Below are positions 48,959 to 58,772 of a DNA stretch of 64,000 bases, in pieces. The notes under the pieces were generated by a model that was not told the origin of the DNA, ran no database searches, and was given only the letters and a program-made list of their open reading frames with translations. The position numbers and the translations under genes are program-made. Within the stretch, counting starts at the first letter, position 1. Each line of letters opens with the position of its first letter. Where the stretch lies: positions 299,501 to 363,500 of the forward strand of contig JADJYW010000006.1 in NCBI GenBank assembly GCA_016719605.1, written 5' to 3'. This stretch comes from Lewinellaceae bacterium. GTDB taxonomy: Bacteria > Bacteroidota > Bacteroidia > Chitinophagales > Saprospiraceae.

Positions 48959-50363
48959 TCACAATCCTTGCATACTTCGCTTTTTTTCCTCCAAAAACAA
49001 CCGAGCCAACTGCAACCCCAGCACTTTCCCGCCTTCGTGTGTCAGGTGGGTGTAGTCCCGGTTCGCCAGGGCCGGTTTGCGTTTTTCGGCAAAGTCAATC
49101 ATAGCGCCCGGTCCGCCCATCCCGTGGAACAAATCATAAAACAAAAAGCCGTGCTTCCGTGCAAGGTCGCGCTGCATGGCTGCAATAGCCGGCACGCTGG
49201 GCATGGTGCCGAGCGCACCATCTATTTTGCCTGCCCGGTCTGCCACGCTGATGATCAGGATTGGCTTTCCCGGGAAACATTTGCGCAAGTGGGCGAACGT
49301 TTGATCCAACTCGTACCGGTACCACTTGATATTGTCCATTTTGTCGGTCACGGCGTTCAGGCCCAGTTGCACCACGACGAGGTCGTATTGCTGCACGGCA
49401 TCGAACTGGCGGGCAAGGGCGGGTTCGATCAGTTTGAGCCGCCCGCCGGTGTTGCCGCGCACCGAAAAATTATCCAGATAAAAACCGGGGCCGTTTTCCA
49501 GGGTGGCGCCGTACACGAGCAGGTTGCTGTCCGGCTCGTCGAAGCGGAAGGCAAACGCGCGAATAGCGCCGGTGGGTGGGTTCCAGTCCCAGGCGCCGAG
49601 TTGGCCGCCGGTGCCGGGCAGCGTGTCGGTTTGCGGGGGCGTGTCGGCGTTTTGCCACACGAAGTGCGCCGTAGTGTCGGCCTGATAGAACAATCGGAAG
49701 CGCCCCCAGCGCCCCGTGTGGCGAAAATAATCGGCCCCTTCGTAGTGCACGAATGCCTGTGACCGAGGGCGGTAAACGAACCCATTGATACCGAAAGGCT
49801 GCTTGCTCTGGTGGTTTTTGGTGATTGAAAACGTTTGCCAGTTTTCGTAGCGGTGTACGAGGGTGCGCTTGAATCGGGCCACCTCCGAGGTGATGGGCAC
49901 ATAGCCCACACCGGCGCCTCCCCAGAGGGTCTGGAGGGTGTCGCGCAGGTCGCCGAGTAGGATATCGCCCTCCACGAAAGAGTCGCCGAAAAACGCCATA
50001 CGCACCGTGCGCCGGTGGGTGCGAATGGAGTCAATGGCGGCAAAAAAAAGCGTCAGTCCTTGCTGTTCCGGGGTGTAATCTTCGATGATATTGCCCCAAA
50101 GCGCCGAATCCACGGGCAGCAGGTAGCCGAGGCTGTCGAGGCCGTCGCCGGAATCGGTTTGGGCAAGGGTGTCCAACAATGTTGGCAGGGTATCGGGCAG
50201 GGAGTGGGGGAGTGGTTTGCGGGGGCGGATATCGGAAAAGATGTCCATTTTCCGCACGGGCATGCCGTCTACGGACAGGCCTTCGGGCAGAAGCGACAGG
50301 CCGGTAAGCAGCAGCAGAACTCAAATATAGGACTGCCGGTTGGACAATTCCGATCCGGAGCAT
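48959..50363 (-). CDS. SGNH/GDSL-family hydrolase with signal peptide (probable frameshift near start)
   Basis: The main frame of 434 residues has the SGNH nucleophile in MAFFGDSFVEGDILLGDLRD, the Asn block in VVVQLGLNAVTDKM, and an Asp/His pair in LANRDYTHLTHEGGKVLG. Its frame continues upstream of the first ATG as LLLLTGLSLLPEGLSVDG, a hydrophobic stretch that needs a start. Another frame offers MLRIGIVQPAVLYLSS from ATG 50363, so one frameshift near 50320 would give a normal signal peptide. It is cotranscribed with the second SGNH gene downstream. Likely substrates are O-acetylated polysaccharides. Confidence 0.82.
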
Positions 50364-50410
50364 ATCCAGGGGAAACAGGGGCACGCCAGACTACTGGATA
50401 TTTTGGAACA

Positions 50411-50592
50411 AGAGGCTGTCTCAAAAGCATGGCTTTGACGGGAATTGATTTTTTTCAGACAGGATTTACAAGATTTACAGGATAAATGAGGCGACTCCGT
50501 CGCCGAAAATCCTGTAAATCCTTTTTATCCTGTCAAAAAATGAATTCGCCTGTCAACGGCGTAATACGGTGCGGACTTATGAGACAGCCTCT
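50411..50592. mobile_element. MITE-like element with 13-bp terminal inverted repeats
   Basis: The 182-bp stretch begins AGAGGCTGTCTCA and ends TGAGACAGCCTCT, perfect 13-bp inverted ends of the kind found on IS elements. It encloses a palindrome built from GGATTTACAGGAT and ATCCTGTAAATCC arms. It has no coding capacity and no obvious target duplication. The inner palindrome recurs at 58854-59085. It fills most of the gap between the SGNH gene and the MFS gene; the rest holds no recognisable gene. Confidence 0.65.
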
Positions 50593-50705
50593 GGATACCA
50601 GGAAAACAAAAATGTCAAGTAGTATAGGGGCACGGACTTGTTCCATGCTGATTATTTATCGTACGACAACACTAACCTTTACCATACAGCACACCTGCCG
50701 ACTTT

Positions 50706-52290
50706 ATGCCGAACACGAATACGACCGGCGACGTACCGACGCCCAACGCTACCACAAACACGGAAGTTACCCCCAAAGGGCTGATGAAAGTAATCACTGC
50801 CTCGTCTCTCGGGACACTCATTGAGTGGTACGACTTTTACATCTACGGGGCCATGGCCATTATCATCTCCAAACAGTTTTTCCCGCAGGGCAATCCGACG
50901 GCTGCGTTTTTGGCTGCATTGGCCACTTTTGCTGCCGGTTTTGTGGTACGTCCGTTTGGGGCGCTGGTGTTTGGGCGCCTGGGCGACATCATCGGGCGGA
51001 AGTACACCTTCCTCCTGACGCTGCTCCTGATGGGTGGCTCTACGTTTGCGATTGGCCTCGTGCCCGGCTACGCCAGCATTGGTGTCTGGGCGCCGATACT
51101 CATCCTCGCCTTGCGTTTTGTGCAAGGTTTGGCGCTGGGGGGCGAGTATGGTGGCGCGGCCACTTATGTAGCGGAGCACGCACCCAAAGGGCGCAGGGGG
51201 TATTTTACCGCATACATCCAGACCACCGCAACACTGGGTTTTTTCCTCTCGCTGGGCGTGATTCTCCTCACCCGAAAGGCAGTAGGGGTGGATAATTTTA
51301 ATGCCTGGGGCTGGCGCATACCGTTTCTGGTGTCCATTTTCCTGATTGCCGTGTCCATTTATATTCGGTTGAAAATGGCAGAATCACCCCTGTTTTTCAA
51401 AATCAAAAAGGAAGGCAAGGTGTCGCGCAACCCACTCAAAGAGTCGTTTGCAAACAAATCGAACCTGAAAATGGTGCTACTGGCGCTGTTTGCTGCGGTC
51501 ATGGGTCAGGGCGTGGTGTGGTACACCGGACAGTTTTATGCGCAAACATTCATCGAGCGCACCTTGTCGGTCGAGTTCGAGCAAGTACGGTATCTCTTCT
51601 GCTTTTGCTATTTTGTTGGCCACACCGTTTTTTCTGGTATTTGGCGCCTGGTCCGACAAAATCGGCCGAAAAACCATCATGCTCGGCGGTATGCTGCTGG
51701 CCATCCTGACCTACTTCCCGATCTACAAAATGATGTACAGCCTCGCCGACCCCAAAGCAAAAACGGAGCTGGCGGAGCGCAGCGGCACGAGCACCTTGCT
51801 GGCAGTAAATGCTGCGGGCGACTCCACGCGCACCACCACCGTGGTCCAATCTTTTACGGACGGTTCCTCGATGAAAGTCGTGACCCGGGCAATCGTCCTG
51901 GCGGATAAATCGCTGCCCGCGCCGGTAGCCGAGACAACCAAGACCTTCTGGCTTTCGTCGGCAGGGTTCTGGATGATGATGTTTTTGGTTTTCATCCAGA
52001 TCATTTATGTGACGATGGTGTATGGCCCGATCGCGGCCTTTTTGGTGGAATTGTTTCCCACGCGCATCCGCTACACCTCCATGTCGCTGCCTTACCACAT
52101 CGGCAACGGCATCTTTGGCGGCCTGACGCCGTTCATTGCCACCCGGTTGTTTGATGCCAGCAAAACACCGGCGAATCCGGTCGGTGATCCCTACATCGGT
52201 CTCTGGTACCCAATCCTGATTGCAGGTGCCTGTTTTATCATCGGCTTATTCTATTTGCCCGGAAAAAAAGACGAAAACATGTCGGATTAA
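50706..52290 (+). CDS. MFS transporter of the metabolite:H+ symporter type (one frameshift)
   Basis: About 528 codons encode a 12-helix MFS transporter. The N-terminal half shows SSLGTLIEWYDFYIYG, VVRPFGALVFGRLGDIIGRK and RFVQGLALGGEYGGAATYVA, the signature of the ProP/ShiA/metabolite:H+ symporter branch. The frame changes near 51590 after FEQVRY, and the other frame continues FAILLATPFFLVFGAWSDKI to LPGKKDENMSD. An insert of about 90 residues between helices 8 and 9 (PKAKTELAERSGTSTLLAV and following) is longer than usual. The neighbouring acetyl-CoA synthetase and the small membrane protein suggest uptake of acetate or another short carboxylate. Confidence 0.88.
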
Positions 52291-52343
52291 CACCCGCCTG
52301 CAAGGCTTCTCACCTTTCTCTCACGCTCCTCACGCACGACAAT

Positions 52344-52595
52344 ATGAACGCAATCAAACGTCTTTTCGGGTTTATCTGGATGACCCTTGGCATCACCACC
52401 ATTTACCTCATGTTCAAACAGGCCGGTATTGAAATCGGCGAAGCGCGGGCCGGTCTGCGTGCACTGCTCGATACCCAAATGTTTTGGTACATCATCATTC
52501 CGATTTTCACACCCATTATGATCGGCCTTTGCCTGTTTGGCTGGTTTGCCTGGAAAGGGGAGTACGATACGGTGGAACAGAACCCGCCGACATAA
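52344..52595 (+). CDS. Small two-helix membrane protein (DUF6814-like)
   Basis: The 83-residue protein has two hydrophobic segments (LFGFIWMTLGITTIYLMF and MFWYIIIPIFTPIMIGLCLF) and a short polar C-terminus. It resembles the DUF6814 family of small Bacteroidota proteins, which I recall as neighbours of MFS symporters; that recall was not checked. It lies 53 bases after the MFS gene and 81 bases before acs, in the same direction. It may be an accessory subunit of the transporter. The gene is intact. Confidence 0.7.
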   Translation: MNAIKRLFGFIWMTLGITTIYLMFKQAGIEIGEARAGLRALLDTQMFWYIIIPIFTPIMIGLCLFGWFAWKGEYDTVEQNPPT

Positions 52596-52676
52596 TTTTT
52601 TCAAACAAACACAGCGCAACGCCTACCGTGCGCTATTTTTCGCCCGCTCAAATATTCACCAGCACGCATACCTGCT

Positions 52677-54575
52677 ATGACACTGCAAATCAAAAGTATA
52701 GACGAATACCACACCGAATACGCCCGCTCCGTGGCCGATCCGGAAGGCTTTTGGGCCGAGCAGGCCGCTACCTTCCGGTGGCACAAACCCTGGCGTCAGG
52801 TGCTGAAATGGAACTTCCGCGAACCCAATGTGCAGTGGTTCGTTGGCGGTCGCCTGAACATCACCGAAAACTGCCTCGACCGGCATTTGGAAACCCGGCC
52901 CAATCAGGTCGCCATCCTCTGGGAACCCAACGACCCGAAACGCAAGCCGCGCAAAATTACCTACAAACAACTGTACGGGCAGGTGTGTCAGTTCGCGAAC
53001 GCACTCAAAGCGCAAGGGGTGAAAAAGGGCGACCGCGTGTGTATTTACATGCCCATGACCCCGGAACTGGCGGTGGCTGTACTCGCCTGTGCCCGCATCG
53101 GGGCCATACATTCCGTTGTGTTTGCCGGGTTCAGCGCCGTGTCGCTCGCCGACCGCATTAAAGACGCCCAATGCAAGGTGGTGCTCACCTCCGACGGTAA
53201 CTCCCGCGGCCCCAAAAATATACCCGTCAAACAAGTGGTGGACGAGGCTATCGCCCTCGGCTGCGATTCTGTGGAGCATGTCATCGTGCATCAAAACACG
53301 GGCGACCCGGTGGCCATGCACTCCGACCGCGATATCTGGTGGCACGAGGCCATCAAGGGCAAACGCAAAAGTTGCAAAGCCACCATCGTGGACAGCGAGG
53401 ACATGCTTTTTATACTTTACACCTCCGGTTCCACGGGCAAACCTAAGGGCGTGGTGCACACGCACGGCGGCTACATGGTTTATACCGAGTACACGTTCCG
53501 AAATGTATTCCAGTACCAGCCGGGCGAGGTATATTGGTGTACCGCCGACATCGGCTGGGTCACCGGGCACTCGTACATCGTGTATGGGCCGCTATTGGCC
53601 GGCGCTACATCGGTCATGTTCGAGGGCATTCCCACATACCCCGATCCCGGACGTTTTTGGGATGTGATCCAGCGCCACAAAGTCAATATTTTTTACACGG
53701 CCCCCACGGCTATTCGTGCGCTTATGGCCGCCGGAGATACCTGGGTGAAAGGCCGGAGAATGCCCTCGCTGCGGGTGCTGGGCACGGTTGGCGAACCCAT
53801 CAACGAAGAAGCATGGCACTGGTACAATGAGCGCATTGGAAAAAAACGCTGCCCCATTGTAGATACCTGGTGGCAAACGGAAACCGGCGGCATCCTTATT
53901 ACCCCCATTGCCGGCATCACGCCACTTAAACCCTGCTATGCCACGTTGCCCCTGCCGGGCGTGCAGCCTTGCCTCGTAGATGCCAACGGAAACGAAATAG
54001 AAGGCAACGACGTGGAAGGTATGCTTTGCCTGAAATTCCCCTGGCCGGCTATCCTCCGTACCACCTACGGCGACCATGAGCGCTGTCGCCAAACCTATTT
54101 CGCGGCATTCAAGGACAAATACTTCACCGGCGACGGCGCCCGCCGCGACGCCGATGGGATGTACCGCATCATTGGCCGGGTGGACGACGTGATCAATGTG
54201 TCCGGCCACCGGATCGGCACCGCTGAAGTGGAGGATGCCATCAACAAAACCCCGCGCGTGGTAGAATCCGCAGTGGTTGGCTATCCGCACGACATCAAAG
54301 GGCAGGGAATTTACGCTTACGTCATTGCCGACGGGCCGGTAGCCGACGAAGCGGCGTTTAAAAAATCTGTGCTGGACACCGTGACGCGGGAGATTGGCCC
54401 TATCGCCAAGCCGGACAAAATTCAGGTGGTGCCGGGGTTACCCAAGACCCGTTCGGGCAAAATCATGCGCCGTATTCTGCGGAAAATCGCCGAGGGCGAT
54501 ACATCGAATTTGGGCGATACGACAACCCTGCTGAACCCGGAAGTGGTGGAGGAAATCAAAGCGGGGGCGGTGTAG
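52677..54575 (+). CDS. acs: Acetyl-CoA synthetase
   Basis: The 632-residue protein is a full-length acetate:CoA ligase (AMP-forming). Motifs are FILYTSGSTGKPKGVVHTHG, VYWCTADIGWVTGHSYIVYG, DTWWQTETGG (Trp of the acetate pocket), YFTGDGARRDADGMYRIIGR and, near the end, LPKTRSGKIMRRILRK, where the lysine is the usual acetylation target. It converts acetate to acetyl-CoA and would feed acetate brought in by the adjacent MFS transporter. Its 3' end overlaps that of the convergent fic gene by 20 bases. The gene is intact. Confidence 0.96.
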   Translation: MTLQIKSIDEYHTEYARSVADPEGFWAEQAATFRWHKPWRQVLKWNFREPNVQWFVGGRLNITENCLDRHLETRPNQVAILWEPNDPKRKPRKITYKQLYGQVCQFANALKAQGVKKGDRVCIYMPMTPELAVAVLACARIGAIHSVVFAGFSAVSLADRIKDAQCKVVLTSDGNSRGPKNIPVKQVVDEAIALGCDSVEHVIVHQNTGDPVAMHSDRDIWWHEAIKGKRKSCKATIVDSEDMLFILYTSGSTGKPKGVVHTHGGYMVYTEYTFRNVFQYQPGEVYWCTADIGWVTGHSYIVYGPLLAGATSVMFEGIPTYPDPGRFWDVIQRHKVNIFYTAPTAIRALMAAGDTWVKGRRMPSLRVLGTVGEPINEEAWHWYNERIGKKRCPIVDTWWQTETGGILITPIAGITPLKPCYATLPLPGVQPCLVDANGNEIEGNDVEGMLCLKFPWPAILRTTYGDHERCRQTYFAAFKDKYFTGDGARRDADGMYRIIGRVDDVINVSGHRIGTAEVEDAINKTPRVVESAVVGYPHDIKGQGIYAYVIADGPVADEAAFKKSVLDTVTREIGPIAKPDKIQVVPGLPKTRSGKIMRRILRKIAEGDTSNLGDTTTLLNPEVVEEIKAGAV

Positions 54576-55353
54576 CGAATGCCTCCGGCAGCATCCGACA
54601 AAACGGCAACGCTTTGGAATAATCCAGTTCGGCGTATTCCAGGCCGAGCAGCCGGATGTTGTGGTAGTATGCCGAATGTTGCTGGTAATAGTGTTTTTCG
54701 CTTTGGATAAACCAGGCCTTCTCTCCCAGTTTTTGAGATAAAAACCACTTCTCCAGTAGCCGTGCACTACGTCCGTTACCATCGTTCCAAGGGTGAATTT
54801 TCAAAAACACCAGATGCAGCATGGACGCGAAAAAAAACACGTCATGTATCGCTATCTCTTGTTGTAACAGCCAGGCGATGTCGTCGTACAATTTTTGCAT
54901 TTCTCCAGTTACTTCATGGGGCAACGCCGCCACATATTCGATGCGCCCGTCGGGGGTGGACACATACATATTTTGCGTTCTGAACGTACCCTGATACGGC
55001 TTGGCTACCAGGTGTTTGCTCAATAATCGGTGGGCTTCGCTCAGGTTGACTGTGTTCAGCGCGTGGGCTTGGGCAAAGGCGTATGCCTCGTACAGGTCAT
55101 CAATCTTCCGGGTGTAGTCGGGCAAAAACGCAATGCCGAAACGCCGGTGTTTGACATAGCTGTCCAACTCGATATCCTCGCCTTCTATTTTGCTGCTGAA
55201 TACCGACGAAACCGAGGTGTAAAAACTGAAACTGTCCGTAGAGATTTCCGCGTCATGCAGGGCTTCGAAGGCCGCCGACAAACCCACCGGAACCTGCTTC
55301 CGGTACTCGGGCAACAGGTTTGTTGGTATGATATGCAGGTTTGGATAGGTCAT
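54556..55353 (-). CDS. Fic family protein with N-terminal inhibitory motif
   Basis: The protein of 265 residues starts at ATG 55353 (MTYPNLHIIPTNLLPEYRKQ). The Fic signature HPWNDGNGRSARLLEKW is complete: catalytic His, an acidic residue, GNGR and the final Arg. The N-terminal segment SSKIEGEDIELDSY contains the (S/T)xxxE(G/N) inhibitory motif, so it is an auto-inhibited (class II) Fic enzyme. Fic proteins transfer AMP or another nucleotide to hydroxyls of target proteins. Many of this branch are regulators rather than toxins. It is transcribed convergently with acs. A -7 box lies 21 bases upstream. Confidence 0.9.
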   Translation of the reverse strand: MTYPNLHIIPTNLLPEYRKQVPVGLSAAFEALHDAEISTDSFSFYTSVSSVFSSKIEGEDIELDSYVKHRRFGIAFLPDYTRKIDDLYEAYAFAQAHALNTVNLSEAHRLLSKHLVAKPYQGTFRTQNMYVSTPDGRIEYVAALPHEVTGEMQKLYDDIAWLLQQEIAIHDVFFFASMLHLVFLKIHPWNDGNGRSARLLEKWFLSQKLGEKAWFIQSEKHYYQQHSAYYHNIRLLGLEYAELDYSKALPFCRMLPEAFATPPPL

Positions 55354-55373
55354 GGATCGTGTATCGCTTTCAG

Positions 55374-55381
55374 CAAAAGTA
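55374..55381 (-). promoter_or_regulatory. -7 box (TACTTTTG) for fic
   Basis: TACTTTTG on the minus strand matches TANNTTTG and ends about 21 bases before the fic ATG at 55353. This also argues against starting fic further upstream. Confidence 0.6.
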
Positions 55382-55466
55382 GGAAATTCGTTGCGCACCG
55401 GCGCAGCATTTGCCGCCCCGCCCAACTTTTTATACCGCCGCCTGTTTTTCCCATCTTCGCGCCCTT

Positions 55467-56711
55467 GTGGAAGAACAAAACGACAACAGTACCTTGCAAC
55501 CCGAACACTACGATATCATCTTTGCCGGCACAGGGCTTTCCGGCTTGACCTTAGCCGTGGAACTGGCCCGCCGTCCGGCATTTCAGGACAAAAAAATCCT
55601 GCTGCTCGACCGCGACCGCAAGCAGCAAAATGACCGAACATGGTGTTTTTGGGCCACCGATGCCGAGCCGCTACCGCCCGTGGTGTTTCGGTCGTGGGAT
55701 CGTTGCCGGTTTTTTTCTACCGGTTTTGAAACCAGCATGGACATCGCGCCGTACCGCTATCGTATGGTGCGCGGCATTGATTTTTACAACTGGGCCAACG
55801 CCGAACTGCGTAAAAATCCCAATATCCACCGGGTGCACGCAACAATTTCCGATCTGAACCCCAGCCGTGGGTTGGTGCGAACGGATGCCGGTGAATTCAC
55901 GGCAGACCTCGTTTTTAATTCCGCATTCACCAAAACCCGCGTGCTGCCCGAAGCAGGTGGCGCCTACCCCGGTCCGCCGTTTTCAATACTGCCCGACAAC
56001 CGTGGAGCCACGAGATCAACATCCATCTTTTTGCTCCAGCATTTTAAGGGCTGGATCATCGAGACGCCGGCGCCCGCATTCGATCCGGGATCTGTGACTT
56101 TCATGGATTTTCGCATTGAGCAGCACGGCGAAACACGTTTTGTGTATGTGCTGCCATTTTCGGAAAACCGCGCCCTGGTAGAGTTTACCGTGTTTTCACC
56201 GGCCATGCTGCCACCCGAGACCTACGATCAGGAACTGCGCCGTTACCTGAGTGCTTTTTTAAAAATCAACGATTTTGAAATAAAGGAGGAGGAATTTGGC
56301 GTGATCCCGATGACCGATTTTCCCTTCCCGGCTCGCCAGGAGGGCAAAGTGATCCACATCGGAACGGCCGGTGGATTTGTGAAAGCCTCCAGCGGGTACG
56401 CGTTCAAGCGCACCCAGCGCAAAGTGCGCGCTTTCGTGGACGCCTGGGAGCGCACCGGGCGCCCGGATGCCCGTACATTCCAGTCGCCCCGCATTTTTCG
56501 GCTGTTCGACAGCATTTTTCTGCGGGTACTGCGCGACCGCAACGAACTGGGGCATGTCATCTTTAGCAACCTTTTCCAAAAACTGCCGCCCACGCTCGTG
56601 TTACGTTTTCTGGATGAAGACTCCACGCCGCTCGAAAACTTGCGCCTGGTGGCGGCGCCGCCTGCACGGCCGTTTTTACGAGCGTTTTTCCAACTACTTT
56701 TTGCCAAATAG
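55467..56711 (+). CDS. crtY: Lycopene cyclase (CrtY-like flavoprotein)
   Basis: The product of about 414 residues begins near GTG 55467 (EEQNDNSTLQPEHYDIIFAG). It has the FAD-binding IIFAGTGLSGLTLAVELARR and LLLDRDRKQQNDRTWCFWAT, where NDRTWCFW is typical of CrtY-type lycopene beta-cyclases. Also present are FMDFRIEQ and the C-terminal GTAGGFVKASSGYAFKRTQR. It should cyclise the ends of lycopene to beta-rings. No other carotenoid gene is in the window. The frame is open upstream to 55410, but that portion overlaps the fic promoter region. The gene is intact. Confidence 0.9.
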   Translation: MEEQNDNSTLQPEHYDIIFAGTGLSGLTLAVELARRPAFQDKKILLLDRDRKQQNDRTWCFWATDAEPLPPVVFRSWDRCRFFSTGFETSMDIAPYRYRMVRGIDFYNWANAELRKNPNIHRVHATISDLNPSRGLVRTDAGEFTADLVFNSAFTKTRVLPEAGGAYPGPPFSILPDNRGATRSTSIFLLQHFKGWIIETPAPAFDPGSVTFMDFRIEQHGETRFVYVLPFSENRALVEFTVFSPAMLPPETYDQELRRYLSAFLKINDFEIKEEEFGVIPMTDFPFPARQEGKVIHIGTAGGFVKASSGYAFKRTQRKVRAFVDAWERTGRPDARTFQSPRIFRLFDSIFLRVLRDRNELGHVIFSNLFQKLPPTLVLRFLDEDSTPLENLRLVAAPPARPFLRAFFQLLFAK

Positions 56712-56797
56712 CGGAAAAAGCAAAAATCCGTGTGCAAAAAATCGGCTTTGTACATGGATTTTGTGGACGGCATACCGCCCCGTATCACTCAATGGCC

Positions 56798-56805
56798 TAC
56801 TTTTG
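56798..56805 (+). promoter_or_regulatory. -7 box (TACTTTTG) for gapA
   Basis: TACTTTTG matches TANNTTTG and lies 49 bases before the gapA ATG at 56855, in the gap after crtY. Confidence 0.55.
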
Positions 56806-56854
56806 CGCTGCCTTTCCAGATAACGCTCATCACATTACCATAACTGAATTCGAC

Positions 56855-57847
56855 ATGTCAAAAAAACGCATTGCAATTAACGGTTTCGGCCGTATCGGTC
56901 GCCTCACTTTCCGCAACCTGCTCAAAAATCCCAACGTGGAGGTAGTGGCTATCAACGACCTTACCGACAACCACACCCTGGCCCACCTGCTCAAGTACGA
57001 TACCATGCACGGCCAGTTTGACGGCACCGTGGTAGCCGACGATGAGTTCCTGTATGTGAACGGCCAGAAAATTCTCGGCGCCTCCATCAAGAATCCCGCC
57101 GAGTGCCCCTGGAAAGAACTGCAAGTGGATGTGGTATTGGAGTGTACCGGTATTTTCCTCGACCGCGAGAAAGCCGGACTGCACCTCCAGGCGGGTGCCA
57201 AACGCGTCATCCTCTCCGCACCACCCAAGGCCGATGATGTACCGACCTTCGTGATTGGCGCCAACCACCAGGACATCAAAGACAGCGATACCATTCTGTC
57301 CAACGCTTCCTGTACGACCAACTGCCTCGTGCCCATGATCATGACGCTGGACAAGGCATTCGGCGTCGAGCAGATGTTCATGAATACTATCCACGCCTAC
57401 ACCGCCGATCAAAACCTGCAGGACGCTCCCCACCGCGACCTACGCCGCGCCCGCGCTGCCGCGCAAAATATCGTGCCCACCAGCACCGGCGCCGCCAAGG
57501 CTGTTGTACTCGTGGCCCCGCACCTGAAAGGCAAAATTGCCGCGCACTCCATGCGTGTGCCCGTGGCTACCGGCTCCATCACCGACTGCGTGTGCGTTAT
57601 TAAAAAAGCGGCTACCGTAGAGGAAATCAATGCCGTTTTTCAGGCTGCTGCTGAAACCCACCTCAAGGGCATTCTGGAATATACTTCCGACCCGATCGTG
57701 AGCGGCGACATCGTACGCAACACGCACTCCTGTATCTTCGACTCGGGCCTCACCCAGGTGAATGGTAATACCTGCCGCATCGTAGGCTGGTACGACAACG
57801 AAGCCGGCTACTCGGCGCGTTTGGCCGACCTGTGCGCGATGGTTTAG
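56855..57847 (+). CDS. gapA: Glyceraldehyde-3-phosphate dehydrogenase, type I
   Basis: The protein of 330 residues has the NAD-binding start RIAINGFGRIGRLTFRNLL, catalytic Cys in SNASCTTNCLVPM, HAYTADQNLQDAPHRDLRRA and the C-terminal GWYDNEAGYSARLADL. It oxidises glyceraldehyde-3-phosphate to 1,3-bisphosphoglycerate. The acidic INDLTDNHTL at the cofactor site suggests NAD rather than NADP. I chose ATG 56855 because the upstream frame runs through the promoter. pgk, the next glycolytic enzyme, is 4 kb downstream, not in the same operon. A terminator follows. Confidence 0.97.
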   Translation: MSKKRIAINGFGRIGRLTFRNLLKNPNVEVVAINDLTDNHTLAHLLKYDTMHGQFDGTVVADDEFLYVNGQKILGASIKNPAECPWKELQVDVVLECTGIFLDREKAGLHLQAGAKRVILSAPPKADDVPTFVIGANHQDIKDSDTILSNASCTTNCLVPMIMTLDKAFGVEQMFMNTIHAYTADQNLQDAPHRDLRRARAAAQNIVPTSTGAAKAVVLVAPHLKGKIAAHSMRVPVATGSITDCVCVIKKAATVEEINAVFQAAAETHLKGILEYTSDPIVSGDIVRNTHSCIFDSGLTQVNGNTCRIVGWYDNEAGYSARLADLCAMV

Positions 57848-57879
57848 GATGCCGTACAAATTGAACACATTGCTTTGAA

Positions 57880-57915
57880 CACAAGAGTCATCCCGTTTTT
57901 GGGGTGACTCTTGTG
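57880..57915. terminator. Strong hairpin after gapA
   Basis: CACAAGAGTCATCCC and GGGGTGACTCTTGTG pair in a long stem (one mismatch) around GTTTTT, 32 bases after the gapA stop. Confidence 0.8.
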
Positions 57916-57989
57916 CTTATGGTGACAATGCCGCAGGGCAACGGGGCGTTCATGGTTTTTTCATTCACCAATCGTTTAATTTACTACCC

Positions 57990-58772
57990 ATGGTCACAAC
58001 CCGATTGCTTCGATTTTGGCTGCCCCTTGGCAGCATGCTGCTTTTGTTTGCATTTGCAACCTGCAAAAACGATGACGATCCATTCGTCGAATCTATTCCC
58101 GACGCTGCTGTACTGCTTGTTATTGATGAGGAGAGTATAGATAACGGCAACCCGCCCAACAATTTTTCGGATGTGGATGTGAACGACCAACTGGCTAATG
58201 TCGGTCTCCGCGAAAGCCTGCGCTTTTTCAGGGAAAATGCCGGCCAAACCATTGACCTGTTTACCGGAGAAGTGGGCGATGAAGGCTGGCATGCCTTGAA
58301 AACCATTCCGGCATCGTGGAAAAATGCCGGCCCAACGGACAACGGTTCGCGAAATTTTCTTGCTCCGGGGCCGGGACTCGGATCGGGTAATGACGACCGC
58401 GAAGTGCTGCTGGACAAGATCCCGGACGTAACGCCACTCCGCGCCACCGGACTTAAAATGTTGATTGGTAAAACGGTGCTTGCCGTGGTGTACGACAGCG
58501 ATATCAGCATCAACTATTCGCCGCTAAACGGCAATTTGATGGGCGCTAACCTCGGTATCGTTGCCTTTGATGTACTTGACGTGCAAGAACGCACCGACGG
58601 CTCCACGTCCTCGCTGCCCCGCGTGACGATTCGAATCAGAAAAGTGGACAACGTGGTGACGGCGCCGCTGACGCTGTTTGCCAATGCCCCCGTTCCGCAG
58701 TCGTCCTCCGAGCCGTTCGACATCAAACCGCCGAATACTGCTCCGGTGGCGCAATTGGTACCGGCGCCGTAA
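57990..58772 (+). CDS. Putative lipoprotein of unknown function
   Basis: The 260-residue protein begins with a lipoprotein signal (LRFWLPLGSMLLLFAFATC, then KNDDD). The mature part is acidic, contains NGSRNFLAPGPGLGSGNDDR and RVTIRIRKVDNVVTAPLTLF, and ends PPNTAPVAQLVPAP. I do not recognise a family. It is probably an outer-membrane-anchored beta-rich protein. It stands alone between the gapA terminator and a repeat-rich gap. The gene is intact. Confidence 0.65.
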   Translation: MVTTRLLRFWLPLGSMLLLFAFATCKNDDDPFVESIPDAAVLLVIDEESIDNGNPPNNFSDVDVNDQLANVGLRESLRFFRENAGQTIDLFTGEVGDEGWHALKTIPASWKNAGPTDNGSRNFLAPGPGLGSGNDDREVLLDKIPDVTPLRATGLKMLIGKTVLAVVYDSDISINYSPLNGNLMGANLGIVAFDVLDVQERTDGSTSSLPRVTIRIRKVDNVVTAPLTLFANAPVPQSSSEPFDIKPPNTAPVAQLVPAP

